A stretch of 64,000 nt of DNA, from positions 124,001 through 188,000 of the forward strand of contig NZ_JAFMPP010000004.1 of assembly GCF_017349315.1 (NCBI RefSeq). Direction: 5' to 3'. The DNA is from Jiella flava (GTDB lineage: Bacteria; Pseudomonadota; Alphaproteobacteria; Rhizobiales; Rhizobiaceae). Below are positions 27,356 through 37,609 of this stretch, piece after piece; position 1 is the stretch's first letter; each line of letters starts with the position of its first letter. The notes under the pieces were generated by a model. It saw only the letters and a program-made list of their open reading frames with translations, did no database searches and had not been told where the DNA came from. Both the position numbers and the translations under genes were made by a program.

Positions 27356-28075
27356 TTATGCGGTCTTGGCCGCGTCTACCGTTGCAAAGGACGGTGCGCG
27401 GCGATGGCGGGACAGGGCATATTCAAGCAGGGCAAAGGCCTGCAGCAGAATGAAATTGAGCACCAGATAGATGACGGCCGCGCAAAGGAAGACTTCCATC
27501 GTGCGATAGGTCTGCGAGATCAGCCGCTGCGCCACGCCGGTCACCTCCCAAACGGTGACCAGGCTGGCGAGGGCGGTGGATTTCATCATCAGAACGACTT
27601 CGGTCGAATAGGCTGGAAGGGCATGGCGGAAGGCGATCGGCGCCAGGATGCGACGCACCAGCAAAAAGCCGGACATGCCAATGGCTTTGGCGGCTTCGAT
27701 TTCCTTGGCCGAGACGGCGCGAATGCCGCCCCGAAAAATCTCGGCGGAATAGCCCGCCGTACAAAGCGCCAGCGACAGGACAGCGCAATCGAAGGGCTCT
27801 CGGAGATAGGGCCAGAGGAAACTGTGGCGGACGATCGAAAACTGCGCGAGGCCGTAGAAGATCAAGAACATCTGGATTAGCAGCGGCGATCCGCGAAAGA
27901 CAAAGATGTAAACCTTGGCGAAGGCCGAAAGAACGGGGTTGCCGCTGACCCGCATCCACACGACGAGAAGGGCGAGCAGACCTCCGATAAAAACAGAAAG
28001 CGCGAACAGCGCCAGCGTCGTTGGCAGCGCTGCCATGAGCGTGAGGAAAGTCGAGTAAAGAAAGCCGATATCCAT
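27356..28075 (-). CDS. Polar amino-acid ABC transporter permease (HisM-like)
   Basis: About 239 residues with five hydrophobic segments. The cytoplasmic EAA loop reads [30 protein letters not shown], as in HisM/GlnP permeases, and [17 protein letters not shown] is the family's typical N-terminal pattern. Its stop overlaps the start region of the ATPase, and the second permease lies ten bases upstream, so the genes form one operon. It is one half of the inner-membrane channel. Confidence 0.9.
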   Translation of the reverse strand: MDIGFLYSTFLTLMAALPTTLALFALSVFIGGLLALLVVWMRVSGNPVLSAFAKVYIFVFRGSPLLIQMFLIFYGLAQFSIVRHSFLWPYLREPFDCAVLSLALCTAGYSAEIFRGGIRAVSAKEIEAAKAIGMSGFLLVRRILAPIAFRHALPAYSTEVVLMMKSTALASLVTVWEVTGVAQRLISQTYRTMEVFLCAAVIYLVLNFILLQAFALLEYALSRHRRAPSFATVDAAKTA

Positions 28076-28085
28076 GACCTCGCCC

Positions 28086-28811
28086 TCAGGCCTTGCCGAT
28101 CGTTGCGGTGGGCATGCTGCGATTGGCGCGTCGCTCGAACCAGTTGAAGACCTGATCGGAAAAGCTCGTCAAAAGCAGATAGAGACACCCGCCCGCGATG
28201 AAAAACAGGAAATATTGCCGGGTCGAACCCGCCGCGACCTGGCTGGTGCGCATCAATTCGGCAAGCCCGGTCACGGAGATCAGGGCGGAATCCTTCAGGC
28301 TCAGCTGCCAGACATTGCCAAGTCCGGGAATGGCGAAACGGCAAACTTGCGGCATGATGATGCGGCGAAGCCGTCCGGCACGGGGCATGCCGATGGCGAG
28401 GGCGGCCTCGATTTCACCCGTCGCGATGGCAAGATAAGCACCGCGATAGACCTCTGCCTGATAGGCGGCTGAGATCAATCCGACGGCCAGCGAACCCGCG
28501 AGGAAGGACGGCAGCCCCAAAAATCCGTCATAACCGAGCATTTTGCCGAAGGCGGTGACCACACTCGAACCGCCGAAATAGATGAGATAGATGATCAGCA
28601 GCTCCGGCACGCCGCGGAAGACCGTGGTATAGGCGTTGCCGAGGATTTTCAGCGGCACACGGCTCGAGAGCTTGGCCGCGGTGACCGCCGTCCCCACGAC
28701 GGCACCGATCGCCAACGCCGCCGCCGTCACCGCCAGCGTCATCAGCGTCGCCCCGATCAGCAATGCGCCCCACCCGGTTGGACCGAAACCGAGAAGTTCG
28801 AAGGATGCCAT
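28086..28811 (-). CDS. Polar amino-acid ABC transporter permease (HisQ-like)
   Basis: About 241 residues with membrane segments. The loop EIEAALAIGMPRAGRLRRIIMPQVCRFAIPGLGN is the EAA motif, and FRGVPELLIIYLIYFG is typical of HisQ proteins. It pairs with the HisM-like protein encoded just downstream. Start ATG 28811. The 88-base gap to the upstream binding-protein gene contains a strong hairpin. Confidence 0.9.
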   Translation of the reverse strand: MASFELLGFGPTGWGALLIGATLMTLAVTAAALAIGAVVGTAVTAAKLSSRVPLKILGNAYTTVFRGVPELLIIYLIYFGGSSVVTAFGKMLGYDGFLGLPSFLAGSLAVGLISAAYQAEVYRGAYLAIATGEIEAALAIGMPRAGRLRRIIMPQVCRFAIPGLGNVWQLSLKDSALISVTGLAELMRTSQVAAGSTRQYFLFFIAGGCLYLLLTSFSDQVFNWFERRANRSMPTATIGKA

Positions 28812-28855
28812 GGTTCAGGTTCCCTGCGCCAGGTCGCACTCGTCCAATCGCCGAC

Positions 28856-28889
28856 CGCCGCCGCCCGGTCTCGAAGCCGTGCGGCGGCG
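28856..28889 (-). terminator. Hairpin between binding-protein gene and permease gene
   Basis: CGCCGCCGC (28856-28864) pairs exactly with GCGGCGGCG (28881-28889). Hairpins after periplasmic binding-protein genes are known to stabilise that part of the mRNA or partly terminate, so that more binding protein than permease is made. There is no T-run, so full termination is unlikely. Confidence 0.45.
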
Positions 28890-28899
28890 CTTCGAACGA

Positions 28900-29736
28900 T
28901 TACGGCGAAACGTCGGTTTTGAACCACTTCATCGACAGCGTCTTGACCGTCCCATCGGCCAGCGCGGACTTGATCGCCGCGTTGAACTTGTCGCGCAAAT
29001 CGGTGTCGGACTTGCGGACGCCGAGGCCTTCGCCTTCACCCCAGATCGTCCCGGCGATTTTCGGGCCGGTGAAGGCGAGCGCGCCCTTGGCCGCGGAAAA
29101 GGCATCGTTGAAATAAACGGCATCGTCAAAACCGAGATCGATCCGGCCGTTCTTCAGGTCGAGATCGCGATCGGCGCCGGTCTTGTACTCCCGGATCGTG
29201 GCGATGTCGCCGAAATTGTCGTAGATGAACTTCGCATAGACGGTCGCGGCCTGGATGCCGATCGTCTTGCCTTTGAACACTTTGCGCAGGGCTTCGATGC
29301 CCTTCACGCCCTTTTCGCCGGGGGTCATCTTGAGGGTCGTGCCGGTGCCCGGCGCCTTTGCGAGGTCGCTGTCGGACGCCGTCGCGAAGGCTGCGGGGGT
29401 GACAGCATAGGGTATGGTGAAATCGATGACCTTCTTGCGCTCGTCGGTGATCGACAGGGCGTCCATGATGACGTCGAACTTGCCGGCCGTAAGCGCCGGG
29501 ATCATGCCGTCCCAATCCGATGCGACCAATTTGCAGTCCAGCTTGGCGCGGGCGCACAGCACTTTGATCAGATCAGGCTCGAAGCCGACGATTTTTCCCT
29601 GGGAATTGGTCATATTCCACGGCGCATAAGCGCCTTCGGTCGTGATGGTAACGTTCTTCCATTCTTTTGCCGCGGCTGGAATGGTCGCGGCAGCCAAGGC
29701 GACGACGGAGGAAATGAGACGTGTCCGAAAATGCAT
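28900..29736 (-). CDS. Periplasmic amino-acid-binding protein of the ABC transporter (HisJ-like)
   Basis: The start at ATG 29736 gives a 278-residue protein with a clear signal peptide (MHFRTRLISSVVALAAATIPAAAKEW, cut after AAA). The mature protein has ITTEGAYAPWNM, GFEPDLIKVLCARAKLDCKL and DGMIPALTAGKFDVIMDALSITDERKKVIDFTIPY, the standard SBP_bac_3 pattern. A longer frame to 29964 runs through the promoter region and is not used. The gene is divergent from hutC, with a 12-bp palindrome between them, so the importer is probably under HutC control. Ligand presumed histidine or a related compound. Confidence 0.92.
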   Translation of the reverse strand: MHFRTRLISSVVALAAATIPAAAKEWKNVTITTEGAYAPWNMTNSQGKIVGFEPDLIKVLCARAKLDCKLVASDWDGMIPALTAGKFDVIMDALSITDERKKVIDFTIPYAVTPAAFATASDSDLAKAPGTGTTLKMTPGEKGVKGIEALRKVFKGKTIGIQAATVYAKFIYDNFGDIATIREYKTGADRDLDLKNGRIDLGFDDAVYFNDAFSAAKGALAFTGPKIAGTIWGEGEGLGVRKSDTDLRDKFNAAIKSALADGTVKTLSMKWFKTDVSP

Positions 29737-29838
29737 AAGCCGTGCTCCGCTATGGTTGAAAGGGGTGATGGCTATCCGCTTGCTGCCGGGTCCCGTAGGT
29801 GTTGAAAGATGATTCAACCGGCATCGTCTTAAGTTATA

Positions 29839-29850
29839 TATGGTACCATA
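29839..29850. promoter_or_regulatory. Palindrome between hutC and the transporter operon, candidate HutC site
   Basis: TATGGTACCATA is a perfect 12-bp palindrome in an AT-rich stretch between the divergent hutC (29906) and binding-protein gene (29736). HutC-family repressors bind short palindromes with TAT/ATA arms. It differs in the centre from the site at 36155, so the two might bind different paralogues. Confidence 0.5.
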
Positions 29851-29905
29851 GAGAAAATCGTGTGATATGCAATGAGAAAGTTGGAAAGTTGAGCATGGTC
29901 CGGAT

Positions 29906-30679
29906 ATGCGCAAAGAATGGGCAGTCAAGCAATTGAGGGATGGGGATAAATCGCGCGCCGACAATGATGGCGCGCCGCTCTATGTCAGCGTCAAGCAGCT
30001 CATTCTGGACAAGATCCAAAGCGGCGAATGGCCGCCGAAACGGCGCGTGCCATCGGAAAACGAGCTGGTCGCCGAGCTGGGCGTCAGCAAGATGACGGCC
30101 AATCGGGCCCTTCGTGAGCTGGCAAGCGAAGGAGAGATCGTTCGCATCCAGGGTGTTGGGTCATTCGTGGCCGACAGGAAGGGCTATTCGGCACTCTTCG
30201 AGGTGCGCAATATCGCCGAGGAGATCGCCGAGCGCGGCCATGTTCATCGGGCGGTTGTCGTTGTTCTTGCCGAGGAAACGGCGGCGCCGGAGGCCGCGGA
30301 CAATTTGGGGCTGGAGATCGGCGCGCCGGTTTTCCACTCGCTCATCGCCCATTATGAAAACGACGTGCCGGTGCAGCTGGAGGATCGCTACGTCAATCCG
30401 TCCACGGCGCGCGACTATCTCGTTCAGGACTTCACCGTCCAAACGCCGAACGCCTATCTGACGCAGGCGGCGCCCTTGAGCGGCTCCGAACACATCGTCG
30501 AAGCCGTCATGCCTCGGGCCTGGGAGTGCAAATTGCTGTTGATGCTGCGGACCGAGCCGTGTCTCTCCATCCGGCGGCGGACATGGTCCGGACAAAACAT
30601 CGTTTCCGTCGCCCGCCTCGTCTATCCCGGGAGCCGATATCGGCTGCAGGCGGAAAACTTCAAAAACGGCGAACGCTGA
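29906..30679 (+). CDS. hutC: GntR/HutC-family histidine utilization repressor
   Basis: A 257-residue protein. The winged helix lies at ~25-90 with GEWPPKRRVPSENELVAELGVSKMTANRALRELASEGEIVRIQGVGSFV, the exact style of HutC. A UTRA effector domain (~110-245) ends with the typical RRRTWSGQNIVSVARLVYPGSRYRL. HutC represses hut genes and is released by urocanate. It is divergent from the transporter operon and convergent with hutU. A second HutC-like gene at 37610 means two paralogues share this locus; this one matches classic HutC better, particularly in the recognition helix (SKMTANRAL). Confidence 0.92.
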   Translation: MRKEWAVKQLRDGDKSRADNDGAPLYVSVKQLILDKIQSGEWPPKRRVPSENELVAELGVSKMTANRALRELASEGEIVRIQGVGSFVADRKGYSALFEVRNIAEEIAERGHVHRAVVVVLAEETAAPEAADNLGLEIGAPVFHSLIAHYENDVPVQLEDRYVNPSTARDYLVQDFTVQTPNAYLTQAAPLSGSEHIVEAVMPRAWECKLLLMLRTEPCLSIRRRTWSGQNIVSVARLVYPGSRYRLQAENFKNGER

Positions 30680-30849
30680 CCGTGGTTGTATAGGGCAGTA
30701 TAAGCATTGTGCTCTCCGAAGCGATATGTGCGATCGAGCAATCTGGATGGTCCGCCGTTGCGGTTGGGGGCGCGCTGACAGCGACATCGCCGGTCCGCCG
30801 CATGGCGGTATAAAGTATGCCGCGGCCGTTCGAACCGGCGCCTTGCGGG

Positions 30850-32523
30850 TCAATCCCCGAGAATGCTCGGCAGCCGCAGGCCCTGCTCGCGGGCGCAATG
30901 GAGCGCGCTGTCATAGCCCGCATCCGCATGGCGCATGACGCCGGTCGCCGGATCGTTCCACAGAACCCGGCCGATCCGCGTGGCGGCATCGTCGGAGCCG
31001 TCGCAGCAGATCACCATGCCGGAATGTTGGGAAAAGCCCATGCCGACGCCGCCGCCGTGATGCAGCGACACCCAGGTCGCACCGGATGCGGTGTTGAGCA
31101 GCGCGTTGAGCAGCGGCCAATCGGAGACGGCGTCCGAGCCGTCTTGCATGGCTTCCGTCTCGCGGTTTGGCGAGGCCACCGAACCGGAATCGAGATGATC
31201 GCGGCCGATGACGACCGGTGCCTTCAGCTCGCCGCTTTTGACCATGGCGTTGAAGGCGAGACCCAAACGATGGCGATCGCCGAGACCGACCCAGCAGATG
31301 CGCGCAGGCAAGCCCTGGAAGGCGATGCGTTCGCGTGCCATGTCGAGCCAGTTGTGCAGGTGCGTGTTGTCCGGCAGCAGTTCCTTGACCTTCCGGTCGG
31401 TCTTGGCGATGTCCTCCGGATCGCCGGAAAGGGCTGCCCATCGGAACGGGCCGATGCCTTTGCAGAACAGCGGGCGGATATAGGCCGGCACGAATCCGGG
31501 GAATGCGAAGGCCCGTTCCAGCCCCTCGTCCTTGGCGACCTGGCGGATGTTGTTGCCGTAATCGAGGGTGGGAATGCCCGCATCCCAAAAGGCCAGCATG
31601 GCTTCGACATGGTCGCGCATGGAGGCGCGCGCGGCCATTTCGACCGCCTTCGGATCGCTTTCGCGCTTCGCCTTCCACTCGGCCATCGTCCAGCCCTTCG
31701 GCAGGTAGCCATTGATCGGGTCGTGGGCGGAGGTCTGGTCGGTGACGATATCCGGGCGGATGCCGAGCCTGACCATTTCCGGCAGGATTTCGGCGCAATT
31801 GCCGACGAGGCCGACGGACTTTGCCTCCCCCGCCTTGGTCCAGCGATCGATCATCGCCATGGCTTGGTCGAGCGTCTCCGCCCGTTCATCGAGATAGCGG
31901 GTGCGCAGGCGGAATTCGATGCTGTCCGGGTTGCATTCAACGGCGAGGCACGATGCACCCGCCATGACGGCGGCCAGCGGCTGCGCGCCGCCCATGCCGC
32001 CTAGGCCGCCGGTCAGGATCCATCTGCCCCTGAGATTGCCGCCGTAATGCTGACGGCCCGCCTCGCCGAAGGTCTCATAGGTGCCCTGAACGATCCCTTG
32101 CGAGCCGATATAGATCCACGAACCGGCCGTCATCTGGCCGTACATGGCGAGACCCTTTTTATCGAGTTCGTTGAAATGATCCCACGTCGCCCAATGCGGC
32201 ACGAGGTTGGAATTGGCGATTAGCACGCGCGGCGCGTTGGCATGGGTTTTGAAAATCCCGACGGGTTTGCCGGACTGCACCAGAAGCGTCTCGTCTTCGT
32301 TGAGGTCCTTGAGGCTCGCAACGATCCGATCGAAATCGGCCCAGCTGCGCGCGGCGCGTCCCATGCCGCCGTAGACGACCAGCTCATTCGGGTTTTCGGC
32401 GACGTCCGGGTCCAGATTGTTCATCAACATCCTGAGCGGCGCTTCCGTCATCCAGCTTTTGGCTGTGATCTCGGTTCCGCGCGGCGCGCGGATTTCGCGG
32501 ATGTTGTGGCGCGGATTGGTCAT
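30850..32523 (-). CDS. hutU: Urocanate hydratase
   Basis: A 557-residue protein that reads as HutU throughout. It has [22 protein letters not shown] at the N-terminus, [30 protein letters not shown] and [18 protein letters not shown] (the NAD-binding region). It also has [15 protein letters not shown] and [22 protein letters not shown]. It converts urocanate to imidazolonepropionate in the cytoplasm with NAD as electrophile. Its start overlaps the hutG stop (ATGA), as last gene of the hutI-hutH-hutG-hutU operon. A 170-base gap with two imperfect TATA-containing palindromes separates its end from the end of hutC. Confidence 0.97.
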   Translation of the reverse strand: MTNPRHNIREIRAPRGTEITAKSWMTEAPLRMLMNNLDPDVAENPNELVVYGGMGRAARSWADFDRIVASLKDLNEDETLLVQSGKPVGIFKTHANAPRVLIANSNLVPHWATWDHFNELDKKGLAMYGQMTAGSWIYIGSQGIVQGTYETFGEAGRQHYGGNLRGRWILTGGLGGMGGAQPLAAVMAGASCLAVECNPDSIEFRLRTRYLDERAETLDQAMAMIDRWTKAGEAKSVGLVGNCAEILPEMVRLGIRPDIVTDQTSAHDPINGYLPKGWTMAEWKAKRESDPKAVEMAARASMRDHVEAMLAFWDAGIPTLDYGNNIRQVAKDEGLERAFAFPGFVPAYIRPLFCKGIGPFRWAALSGDPEDIAKTDRKVKELLPDNTHLHNWLDMARERIAFQGLPARICWVGLGDRHRLGLAFNAMVKSGELKAPVVIGRDHLDSGSVASPNRETEAMQDGSDAVSDWPLLNALLNTASGATWVSLHHGGGVGMGFSQHSGMVICCDGSDDAATRIGRVLWNDPATGVMRHADAGYDSALHCAREQGLRLPSILGD

Positions 32524-33341
32524 CGCGTTTCTCTTGTCGTTCGGCGTTTGAGGCTCGCAGCGCTCGCTGCGATGCGCTGAAGAAGCACCTTCAAATGAAT
32601 GCGCAGGCGCTCCGCCTTGTCGTCGTCATAGGCAAACGGCACGTCTTCGCTCACCAGATGCGTGGACTGGGCCAGCTCCATCTGAATGGCGTGCACGCCG
32701 CGTTCGGGGTTGCCGTAGTGCCGGGTGGTCCAGCCGCCCTTGAAGCGGCCGTTGAGCACGCCTGTGTAGCCCGGCGCGTTGCGCGTGACCTCCGCGGCCG
32801 CGCGTTCGATCGCCGGATCACAGCTGCGCCCGCTATCGGTGCCGATATTGAAATCCGGCAATGTGCCGGCAAACAGGAACGGGATGCGTGAGCGGATCGA
32901 ATGGCAGTCGTAAAGAATGGCGACGCCGTGAATGGCCGTCACGCGTTCGATCTCGGTGGCGAGGGCGGCATGATAGGGCGCATGGAACGCGGCACGCCGT
33001 TCCGCCGTCTCTGCCTCGGCCGGTTCCGCGCCCTCGTTCCAGATCGGCAGGCCGTCGAAATCGGTTAAGGGAACCAGCCCGGTCGTGTTCTGTCCGGGGT
33101 AGAGGCTGACGCCTTCGGGGTCGCGGTTGGCATCGATGACATAGCGATGGAACGTCGCACGCACCGAGGTCGCGTCAGCAAGAAGGCCTTCGTAAAGCCT
33201 GTGAATGTGCCAGTCCGTATCGGCAAGACGTTTGCCGTTGGCGTTGAGACGGCGCCAGATCTCTGCCGGAACCTCGGTCCCCGTATGGGGAAAGCCGAGA
33301 ATGACGGCAGAGATGCCCCGCGTGACGTCGACGAGCGTCAT
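32520..33341 (-). CDS. hutG: N-formylglutamate deformylase
   Basis: A 273-residue member of the N-formylglutamate amidohydrolase family. Motifs include FPHTGTEVP near the N-terminus, [38 protein letters not shown] and [14 protein letters not shown]. The metal ligands are probably in the H-T and DCHS motifs. It splits N-formylglutamate into glutamate and formate, the last step of the five-step hut pathway. It overlaps hutU at its stop and follows hutH by one base. Presence with hutF shows that this route is used rather than the formiminoglutamase route. Confidence 0.95.
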   Translation of the reverse strand: MTLVDVTRGISAVILGFPHTGTEVPAEIWRRLNANGKRLADTDWHIHRLYEGLLADATSVRATFHRYVIDANRDPEGVSLYPGQNTTGLVPLTDFDGLPIWNEGAEPAEAETAERRAAFHAPYHAALATEIERVTAIHGVAILYDCHSIRSRIPFLFAGTLPDFNIGTDSGRSCDPAIERAAAEVTRNAPGYTGVLNGRFKGGWTTRHYGNPERGVHAIQMELAQSTHLVSEDVPFAYDDDKAERLRIHLKVLLQRIAASAASLKRRTTRETR

Positions 33342-33342
33342 G

Positions 33343-34878
33343 TCAGCCTCCCAGAGCCGGCAGAATGCCGGGCGTCACGGCGGCATTCAGCGCGCCGGTC
33401 GCGACGAGATTTCCGGCCGCGGCCAGATCGGTGGCCATGTAGCGGTCTTCGTCCAACGCCGCCGCTGCGCCGCGGACGACGGCCATGGCCTTTTGAAGTT
33501 CCGGGCCGGTGGTGAGCGGCGCGCGGAACTCGATCCCCTGGGCTGCCGTCAGCGCCTCGATGCCGATGATCGAAAAAAGGTTCTCCGTCATCGCGAGCAA
33601 CCGTCGTGCCCCATGGCAGGCCATGGACACATGGTCTTCCTGATTGGCGGAGGTGGGGGTGGAATCGACCGAGGCCGGATGCGTCATCTGCTTGTTTTCG
33701 CTCATCAACGCGGCGGAGGTGACCTCGGCGATCATCAGGCCGGAATTCAGCCCCGGCTGCCGGGCCAGAAAGGCGGGCAGGCCGAAGGACAATGCCGGAT
33801 CGACCAGAAGCGCGATCCGGCGCTGGGCGATCGCTCCGATTTCCGAAACGGCAATGGCGATCTGATCGGCGGCAAACGCCACCGGCTCGGCGTGGAAATT
33901 GCCGCCGGACACAACGGATCCGTCAGAGAGCACCAACGGGTTGTCGGTGACGGCATTCGCTTCGATTTCGAGCGTGCGTGCGGCCATGCGCAAAAGATCG
34001 AGGCAGGCGCCGTCAACCTGCGGCTGGCAGCGAATGCAATAGGGATCCTGGACGCGTTCGTCGCCCTGGATATGGCTTTCGCGAATGCCCGATCCTCCGA
34101 GCAGGGCGCGTAACGTCCGGCCTGTATCGATCTGCCCCCGGTGCCCGCGCAGCGCATGGATGTCGGGATGAAACGGGGCCGACGAGCCCATGGCGGCATC
34201 GGTCGAAAGCGCGCCGGTGATCAGCGCGCTCTGGGCCGCGCGATGGGCGCGGAAGAGACCGGCCAACGCCAGCGCGGTGGAGGTCTGCGTGCCGTTGATG
34301 AGCGCCAGACCTTCTTTCGCGGCAAGTGTGACGGCGCGAAGCCCGGCCGTCTCGAGTGCCGAAGTGCCATCCATTCGCTTGCCGCGAACAAATGCCTCGC
34401 CATGCCCCATCATGACGGCCGCCATATGTGCCAGAGGCGCCAGATCGCCCGAGGCGCCGACCGAGCCCTTTTCGGGAATGACGGGGATCACGCCGCGCTC
34501 CAGCATGTCCTCGAGCAATGTGATGACAGCCATGCGCACGCCGGATGCGCCGCGCCCGAGCGAGATCAGCTTGAGGGCCATGACCAGCCGTACGGCGTTT
34601 TCGGGCAGGGGGGTGCCGACGCCGCAGCAATGGGACAGGATGAGGTTGCGCTGGAGCGTGGCGACATCGGCGGCTTCGATCGTGATCGAGGCCAGTTTGC
34701 CGAAGCCGGTATTGACGCCGTAGACGGGTTCGTTGCCGGCGGCGATTTCAGCGACCCGCGCGGCCGCCCTGTCGATTCCCGGATGGCAGGAGGGATCGAG
34801 CCGCACCGGCTCGCCGGACCAGTAGATGGTTTCCAGGTCGCTGAGTGCGACCTGGCCCGGGCTCAACACAAGCGTCAT
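33343..34878 (-). CDS. hutH: Histidine ammonia-lyase
   Basis: The start at ATG 34878 overlaps the hutI stop (ATGA), giving 511 residues, the normal HutH length. The MIO-forming Ala-Ser-Gly is intact in [26 protein letters not shown] (catalytic Tyr), [22 protein letters not shown] and QEDHVSM complete the active site. It removes ammonia from L-histidine to give trans-urocanate. A longer frame to 35064 lies inside hutI and is not used. It contrasts with the MIO-less paralogue at 25077-26567. Confidence 0.97.
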   Translation of the reverse strand: MTLVLSPGQVALSDLETIYWSGEPVRLDPSCHPGIDRAAARVAEIAAGNEPVYGVNTGFGKLASITIEAADVATLQRNLILSHCCGVGTPLPENAVRLVMALKLISLGRGASGVRMAVITLLEDMLERGVIPVIPEKGSVGASGDLAPLAHMAAVMMGHGEAFVRGKRMDGTSALETAGLRAVTLAAKEGLALINGTQTSTALALAGLFRAHRAAQSALITGALSTDAAMGSSAPFHPDIHALRGHRGQIDTGRTLRALLGGSGIRESHIQGDERVQDPYCIRCQPQVDGACLDLLRMAARTLEIEANAVTDNPLVLSDGSVVSGGNFHAEPVAFAADQIAIAVSEIGAIAQRRIALLVDPALSFGLPAFLARQPGLNSGLMIAEVTSAALMSENKQMTHPASVDSTPTSANQEDHVSMACHGARRLLAMTENLFSIIGIEALTAAQGIEFRAPLTTGPELQKAMAVVRGAAAALDEDRYMATDLAAAGNLVATGALNAAVTPGILPALGG

Positions 34879-36128
34879 TGGCCGATCCACTGCCCCTTGA
34901 ACATCCGCGCATGAAGCGGGTTGAAGCCGATGCGATAGACAAGCTCCGCAGGACTTTCGATGTCCCAGATCGCCAGATCGGCGGATTTGCCCGCTTCGAT
35001 CGTGCCGATTTTTCCGAGCCGGCCGAGCGCGCGGGCGGCCTCGCGCGTCGCCCCCGCGAGACATTCATCGACCGTCAGCCCGAACAGGGTGGCCGCCATG
35101 TTCATGGCCAAAAGCAGCGAGGTGAGCGGCGAGGTGCCGGGATTGCAGTCGGTCGCGACGGCGATGGGAACGCCTGCCTTCCGCAGGGCTTTCACCGGTG
35201 GCTTGTGCTGTTCGTTGAGCGCATAGAACGCTCCGGGAAGCAGAACCGCGACCGTTCCGGCTTCGGCCATCGCGCGCACGCCGTCGTCGTCAAGATGTTC
35301 CAGGTGATCGGCGGAAAGCGCGCCGTAAGAGGCGGCAAGCTTCGCGCCTCCGAGATTGGACAACTGCTCGGCATGCAGCTTGATCGGCAGGCCGAGCGAT
35401 GTCGCGAGATCGAACACCCGCGTGATTTCGGCCGCCGAGAAGGCGATGCCCTCGCAAAAGCCGTCCACCGCATCGACCAGCCCTTCGGCCTGGGCCTGAC
35501 GCATGCCGGGCAGCACGACATCGTCGATATAGTCGCCGTTGCGGCCCTGATATTCGGCCGGTGTCGCATGCGCGGCGAGATAGGACGTGACAATGCGGAC
35601 AGGACGGAGCGTTTCGAGTGCGCGGGCCGCACGCAGCATCTCGCGTTCGCTTTCGATCGTCAGTCCGTAGCCGGATTTCACCTCCACGGTCGAAACGCCT
35701 TCGGCAATCAGGTGATCCAGCCGGGGGAGCGCCGATTCGGCCAATTGCTCCGCCGTCATCGCGCGCGTCGCATTGACCGACGACACGATGCCGCCCCCGG
35801 CGCGGGCGATGTCCTCGTAGGCCGCGCCATTGAGGCGCATTTCGAATTCCCTGGCTCGGTTGCCGCCGAAAACGAGATGGGTGTGGCAGTCGATCAAGCC
35901 GGGCGTCACCCATCGGCCCTGGAGATCGACCGTCTCGCCATTCCTCAGGCGTTCGGGCAATTCGCTGGCCGCACCGGCCCAAACGATCCAGCCGCCCGCA
36001 ATCGCGATCGCCGCATTGTCGATGATGCCGAGACCGTCGCGCTCCGCGTCGAGGGTCGCAATTCGGGCGTTGTCGAGCAGCGTCAGGCCGGAAGGCGTCT
36101 TATCGGCGGCTTTTCGAGAATCCAGCAT
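34875..36128 (-). CDS. hutI: Imidazolonepropionase
   Basis: A 417-residue amidohydrolase-superfamily enzyme. It has [23 protein letters not shown] (metal-binding HxH), [27 protein letters not shown] and [13 protein letters not shown] (metal-binding Asp). It opens imidazolonepropionate to N-formimidoylglutamate. It is the first gene of the minus-strand hut operon, 26 bases downstream of a HutC-like palindrome, and its stop overlaps hutH. The operon order is hutI, hutH, hutG, hutU. Confidence 0.96.
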   Translation of the reverse strand: MLDSRKAADKTPSGLTLLDNARIATLDAERDGLGIIDNAAIAIAGGWIVWAGAASELPERLRNGETVDLQGRWVTPGLIDCHTHLVFGGNRAREFEMRLNGAAYEDIARAGGGIVSSVNATRAMTAEQLAESALPRLDHLIAEGVSTVEVKSGYGLTIESEREMLRAARALETLRPVRIVTSYLAAHATPAEYQGRNGDYIDDVVLPGMRQAQAEGLVDAVDGFCEGIAFSAAEITRVFDLATSLGLPIKLHAEQLSNLGGAKLAASYGALSADHLEHLDDDGVRAMAEAGTVAVLLPGAFYALNEQHKPPVKALRKAGVPIAVATDCNPGTSPLTSLLLAMNMAATLFGLTVDECLAGATREAARALGRLGKIGTIEAGKSADLAIWDIESPAELVYRIGFNPLHARMFKGQWIGQ

Positions 36129-36154
36129 CGGTTCGCCTTCTCTTTGAAGAAAAC

Positions 36155-36166
36155 ATGTATATACAT
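36155..36166. promoter_or_regulatory. hutC box: HutC-type operator between hutI and hutF
   Basis: ATGTATATACAT is a perfect 12-bp palindrome in the 106-base space between divergent hutI and hutF. It contains TGTATATACA, the core described for HutC operators in other bacteria. One repressor bound here could control both transcripts. Confidence 0.75.
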
Positions 36167-36234
36167 ATTAATGCCGATGCAAGTGCCTTTTGAGATCCGG
36201 CGACGGATCGAAAACATGCCAAGGAGAGACCGCC

Positions 36235-37584
36235 ATGCATCTTTTCGCGCAACGAGCGCTTCTGGAAGGGCAATGGGCGCGGAACGTTCGGATCGAGATT
36301 TCGAACGGCAAGATCGCCGCCATTGCGCCAGGCGTGCGGGCTCTGCCGGGCGACGACACGCATGCCGTCCTGATCGCTGGCATGCCCAATCTGCACAGCC
36401 ACGCGTTTCAACGCGCGATGGCGGGGCTTGCGGAAGTGCGCGGGCCTTCCGCCGACAGTTTCTGGATCTGGCGCAAGGTCATGTATCAAGTCGCGCTCGC
36501 CATGACCGCTGACCAGATGGAGGCGGTGGCGGCGCAGCTTTACATGGAGATGCTGGAAGCGGGTTTCACGCGCGTCGGCGAGTTCCACTATCTCCATCAC
36601 GATCGGGATGGGGCGCCTTATGGCGATATCGGCGAACATGCGGCGCGGATCGCTGCGGCAAGCGTTTCCGCCGGCATCAATCTGACACTGCTGCCGGTCT
36701 TTTATGCCCATTCGGGTTTCGGCGGCGCAGCTCCCATCGAGGGCCAGCGCCGTTTCATCAATTCGCTCGACGGTTTTGCCGCGTTGATGGATTCAAGCAG
36801 CCGGATCGTCGATCAGTTGCAGGGCGGTCGGCTGGGCCTTGCCCTTCACAGCCTTCGCGCCGTCGCCCCCGACGAGGTTCAGGCTTTGTTGGCGACGTTT
36901 GGCCAAGGGCCGGTCCATATCCATGTCGCCGAGCAACTGAAGGAAGTGGACGACTGTATCGCCTGGTCGGGCGTGCGGCCGGTCGAATGGCTGTTGGCCA
37001 ACAGTCCGGTCGACGACCGCTGGTGCCTGATCCACGCGACGCATATGACGGACGACGAGACCGCGTGCCTGGCCGCGCGCGGCGCGATTGCCGGCCTTTG
37101 CCCCATCACCGAGGCCAATCTCGGCGACGGCGTTTTTCCGGCGTCGTCGTTTCTTGAGGCGGGGGGACGTTTCGGCATCGGCTCGGATTCCAATATTTCG
37201 ATTTCGGTCGCTCACGAATTGCGGCAACTCGAATATTCGCAGCGGCTCGTGCGGCGCGCCCGCAATGTGATTGCCGATGCGGGGCAATCGACTGGCCGCA
37301 AATTGTTCGATCGTGCCCTTTCGGGAGGAGCCGCGGCTCTCGGCGCCAAGGGCGGGTTGAACGTCGGCGCGGATGCCGATCTCGTTTCGCTGAACGTCGA
37401 TGCGGTCTTTGCCAAAAACGACGATCAGGTGCTGGACCATTGGATATTTGCCGATGGCGTCACGGTCGATTGTGTCTGGGCCGGCGGCGCAAAGCGTGTC
37501 GCGGGCGGCCGCCATGTCGAGCGCGCGCACATTCAGGCGCGGTTCCGCGCGACGATGCGGGACTTGATCGACAGCTGGATATGA
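36235..37584 (+). CDS. hutF: Formimidoylglutamate deiminase
   Basis: A 449-residue amidohydrolase. ATG 36235 follows a strong AAGGAGAG ribosome-binding site; the in-frame TTG at 36190 is not preferred. It has GMPNLHSHAFQRAMAGLAEVRG (HxH metal site), GFTRVGEFHYLHHD, VHIHVAEQLKEVDDC, HATHMTDDE and GSDSNISISVAHELRQLEYSQRL (metal-binding Asp). It converts N-formimidoylglutamate to N-formylglutamate plus ammonia. It is divergent from hutI and sits 25 bases before the second HutC-like gene, likely in the same transcript. Confidence 0.96.
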   Translation: MHLFAQRALLEGQWARNVRIEISNGKIAAIAPGVRALPGDDTHAVLIAGMPNLHSHAFQRAMAGLAEVRGPSADSFWIWRKVMYQVALAMTADQMEAVAAQLYMEMLEAGFTRVGEFHYLHHDRDGAPYGDIGEHAARIAAASVSAGINLTLLPVFYAHSGFGGAAPIEGQRRFINSLDGFAALMDSSSRIVDQLQGGRLGLALHSLRAVAPDEVQALLATFGQGPVHIHVAEQLKEVDDCIAWSGVRPVEWLLANSPVDDRWCLIHATHMTDDETACLAARGAIAGLCPITEANLGDGVFPASSFLEAGGRFGIGSDSNISISVAHELRQLEYSQRLVRRARNVIADAGQSTGRKLFDRALSGGAAALGAKGGLNVGADADLVSLNVDAVFAKNDDQVLDHWIFADGVTVDCVWAGGAKRVAGGRHVERAHIQARFRATMRDLIDSWI

Positions 37585-37609
37585 AAAGAGCGGACAGGCA
37601 CGGCGCAGC

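Noticed and set aside
30680-30849. TATA-containing imperfect palindromes between hutC and hutU as HutC operators
   Set aside because: The region lies between the 3' ends of two convergent genes, so no promoter is expected there. The matches are weak.
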